DNA of 64,000 nucleotides, from the NCBI GenBank assembly GCA_937922655.1, contig CALAJH010000058.1, positions 22,703 through 86,702 of the forward strand, in the 5' to 3' direction. The notes under the pieces are model-generated. The model was given only the letters and a program-made list of their open reading frames with translations. It did no database searches and had not been told where the DNA came from. Numbering within the stretch: position 1 is the stretch's first letter; every line of letters starts with the position of its first letter. Positions 62,125 through 64,000 of this stretch are shown here, one piece after another. The position numbers and the translations under genes were made by a program. Origin of the DNA: an uncultured Bacteroidia bacterium (GTDB lineage: Bacteria; Bacteroidota; Bacteroidia; J057; CALAJH01).

Positions 62125-63036
62125 ATGAGCTTATTGATAATTGCCAATCCCGTTTCGGGCAAAGGCGTTTTTGAAAAAATACGTCCCGAAATCGAGGCCT
62201 ACCTTCGACAAAAGAACGCCGATTTCGAGGTATGGTCTTGGGACAAAGTCGAAGAAATGGACGAAATGATGGAACGGGCCCTCGCCATGGGCTTTGAAAA
62301 AGTCATTGCCGCCGGCGGCGACGGTACCGTTCATCACGTGGGCAAACGGCTCATTGGCACGGACGTACTTTTTGGCGTACTGCCCATCGGGACGGGCAAC
62401 GGCTTTGCCAACCATTTTCACATTCCTAGACGGGTTAAGTCTTGTTTGGACGTATACCTCGAACCCGCAACCGTGCGCATGGACACGGGCTTGATGAACG
62501 AAGAACCGTTTTTAGGTTTTGCGGGCGTCGGTGGATACGACGCCTATACCGCCCATCGTTTCGCGGGGATAAAAAAACGTTCGTTTGCAAGCTATGTCAA
62601 AATCGCCCTTGAATCTTACAAAGCCGTCGCCCCCCAAACATACAGGGTTACGGTACATCCCCCCGAAGGCACGCCTTTTGTCTACACCGACAGGCACACG
62701 GCGTTTTCGGCGCTCAACATCTCCCAATTTGGCAACGGCATGACGCCGGCGCCCGGGGAACGGGTAAACGACGGCGTTTTCAGCCTTTGTACCCTTGTCC
62801 ACTCGCCCGCATGGTACGTACCCGTATTTGCCTTCAAGATGTTTACCCGCACCATCGGCGAAGGCGACCGATACGGCAAGCGCAAACGCGCCGTCAAGGT
62901 GTTGTTGGAACGCGAGAACGAGTCCATCGCTCAAATTGACGGCGAACCGGCCTACGCGCCGGCAAAAGTGGAAATCCGGCTTAGGCCGAAAAGTTTAAAC
63001 GTTATGGTTCCCCCGGGCGTCAAAGACCGGGTTTAA
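62125..63036 (+). CDS. Diacylglycerol/lipid kinase family protein (YegS-like)
   Basis: A 303-residue cytosolic lipid kinase fold. N-terminal LLIIANPVSGKGVFEKIRPE; the nucleotide-binding AAGGDGTVHHV and GVLPIGTGNGFANHFHIP motifs are complete; a C-terminal beta-sandwich ends with IDGEPAYAPAKVEIRLRPK. Substrate (diacylglycerol, phosphatidylglycerol or sphingosine-like base) is not predictable. ATG 62125 is used; TATTTTCG at 62110-62117 is a one-mismatch -7 box just upstream. Its 3' end overlaps ccmC by 4 bases. Confidence 0.93.
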   Translation: MSLLIIANPVSGKGVFEKIRPEIEAYLRQKNADFEVWSWDKVEEMDEMMERALAMGFEKVIAAGGDGTVHHVGKRLIGTDVLFGVLPIGTGNGFANHFHIPRRVKSCLDVYLEPATVRMDTGLMNEEPFLGFAGVGGYDAYTAHRFAGIKKRSFASYVKIALESYKAVAPQTYRVTVHPPEGTPFVYTDRHTAFSALNISQFGNGMTPAPGERVNDGVFSLCTLVHSPAWYVPVFAFKMFTRTIGEGDRYGKRKRAVKVLLERENESIAQIDGEPAYAPAKVEIRLRPKSLNVMVPPGVKDRV

Positions 63037-63740
63037 CGCGCGTTCTCCCGGACCCGCAAGCGCAAAAGCGACGTTCGGTAGCGCAACTCCCACACCCACA
63101 ACGCCAAACAAAAAAAGCCTGCGATGGACGGATAAAAAACCATGCGGTAGTCGGAAGAAACGTCTTTGGGAAAAAGGGGATTGCCTTCGTCGCCGCCGGG
63201 ATGAAGGCTGTCGAGCATTCGGGGAATGACGAAGGTCAAGGGAAAAAGGGCGACGACGGCGAAAATGTTGTAAACGCCCGAAAGGCGCAGGCGCTTGCCC
63301 GGTTCGGGAACGGAGCCGCGTAAAACGAAATAAGCGGCGAACATCATCACGGCGACAAGGGCGCCGGTTTGTTTGGGGTCCCAACTCCACCACGCCGCCG
63401 GGTTGGAGTCGCGCATGAGCTGTCCCCACGTTACCCGGCTCCAAACAATGCCCGTAAGCAAACCCAAAATCCCGAAAAGCACACCGACCTCGGCGGCGTC
63501 TTTCGCTCGGGCGTCGCAGGCAAAATCTTGACTTTTCAACGCCCGTACGCTCCAATAAAACGACAAGGCCATCATCAAATACATCGTGAACCACATTGGT
63601 ACGTGGTAAAAGAGGTTGCGCGAAGTCTGCTCGAGGTCGCCGACGCGTGGAAGGGTACAAGTTAGGCCGTAAAGCAGGGCGTAGAGCGTGAGCCCCGCCG
63701 CTCCAAGGCGTACGACGACTTTGTACGTTTTATACAACAT
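63033..63740 (-). CDS. ccmC: Cytochrome c biogenesis heme exporter protein CcmC/CcsA family
   Basis: A 235-residue inner-membrane protein with six transmembrane segments that handles heme during cytochrome c maturation. The tryptophan-rich heme-handling motif reads NPAAWWSWDPKQTGALV (about residue 113); heme-liganding His candidates are in NLFYHVPMWFTMY and in the SLHPGGDEGNP loop. It fits CcmC better than the longer CcsA/CcmF. No ccmA, ccmB or ccmE is visible in the remaining bases. Consistent with the cytochrome c gene 1.2 kb away. Confidence 0.92.
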   Translation of the reverse strand: MLYKTYKVVVRLGAAGLTLYALLYGLTCTLPRVGDLEQTSRNLFYHVPMWFTMYLMMALSFYWSVRALKSQDFACDARAKDAAEVGVLFGILGLLTGIVWSRVTWGQLMRDSNPAAWWSWDPKQTGALVAVMMFAAYFVLRGSVPEPGKRLRLSGVYNIFAVVALFPLTFVIPRMLDSLHPGGDEGNPLFPKDVSSDYRMVFYPSIAGFFCLALWVWELRYRTSLLRLRVRENAR

Positions 63741-63897
63741 GGCGTTGCGCGGCGTTTAGGCGGTAGTGTACCAAAGGCAATGATGAAAAAAATATCCGCA
63801 GGCCAAAAGCGCGATATTTGCATGATGAATCTTTGAACATGCCCGGCCCAGGGAAGCCGCAATATCGTAAAAAACGGAAAACGAAACACAAAACCAT

Positions 63898-64000
63898 GCT
63901 TTTTGTGTAAAAAATTGTCGGAGCCGGTTCGTCCACGATCCGTAAAGTCGTCGAAACCGAGGTTCGCATCCTTGCCGAACGTATGCGCAAAAAACGAATT
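63898..64000 (+). other. Possible 5' end of a gene beyond the right edge
   Basis: From 63911 to the window end one plus-strand frame uses the genome's normal codon style and reads VGAGSSTIRKVVETEVRILA, then ERMRKKRI, but its only ATG is at 63980. It may be the start of a gene outside the window or chance. Confidence 0.2.

Overview
The window looks like chromosomal DNA from a member of the phylum Bacteroidota. Four independent signs support this. (i) At least eighteen genes are preceded by the phylum-specific -7 promoter box TAnnTTTG, and the initiator tRNA has a complete TTTG-N19-TAATTTTG promoter. (ii) Three proteins end in type IX secretion (T9SS) C-terminal sorting domains, and a PorV/PorQ-like barrel is present. 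(iii) Several families are typical of the phylum: OstA-like protein, DUF5777, DUF5683, Omp28-related protein, fused SecDF and a short arginine decarboxylase. (iv) Shine-Dalgarno sequences are essentially absent. Base composition is fairly GC-rich, which creates many long false antisense frames. I cannot name a genus.

Layout. 0-13.7 kb holds mostly housekeeping genes: an OstA-like LPS-transport protein cut by the left edge, a Sel1-repeat protein, a PAS protein plus DUF5777 barrel operon, purD, an outer-membrane barrel, dapD translationally coupled to a metal ABC permease fused to a DtxR-type repressor, a PAS-SpoIIE phosphatase, a PfkB kinase, a LOG-family protein and a cysteine desulfurase. 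13.8-29.1 kb is a surface block: a FecA-like TonB receptor, an 11.1-kb gene for a 3,701-residue Ig-like repeat protein with a T9SS tail, and a divergent SGNH hydrolase with two LysM domains. 29.2-34.4 kb holds arginine decarboxylase, a four-helix membrane protein, a methyltransferase, a single-frame ArsR-ArsM fusion with a palindromic operator, and a GbsR/MarR regulator with its own palindrome.

35-48 kb holds secDF, a PorV-like barrel, a helical-repeat protein, a small HTH protein, recA with a phosphonatase-like HAD hydrolase, ribD, an ECF sigma factor, an MFS exporter, a crotonase operon and an orphan Hpt domain. 48-58 kb is more accessory: a small T9SS protein, a polymerase-like membrane protein, a large phage-structural-like orphan, a TroA-type metal-binding protein, PP2C plus DUF5683, ruvX, an IS1-type zinc-ribbon fragment overlapping the start of an Omp28-like T9SS protein, the initiator tRNA and an Rpn-type nuclease. 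59-64 kb holds nuoD alone, an ABC-2 exporter permease, cytochrome c, a lipid kinase and ccmC.

Functional links. The TroA-like binding protein and the permease-DtxR fusion probably belong to one Mn/Fe uptake system split by about 44 kb. OstA-like, TonB receptor, PorV-like, SecDF and the T9SS cargo proteins all serve the outer membrane and secretion. Cytochrome c, CcmC and NuoD serve respiration. The most unusual items are the permease-repressor fusion, the ArsR-ArsM fusion with its promoter-overlapping operator, the giant adhesin-like protein, the phage-like orphan and the IS1 fragment that supplies a start codon to a secreted protein. No CRISPR array, rRNA or complete insertion sequence was seen.
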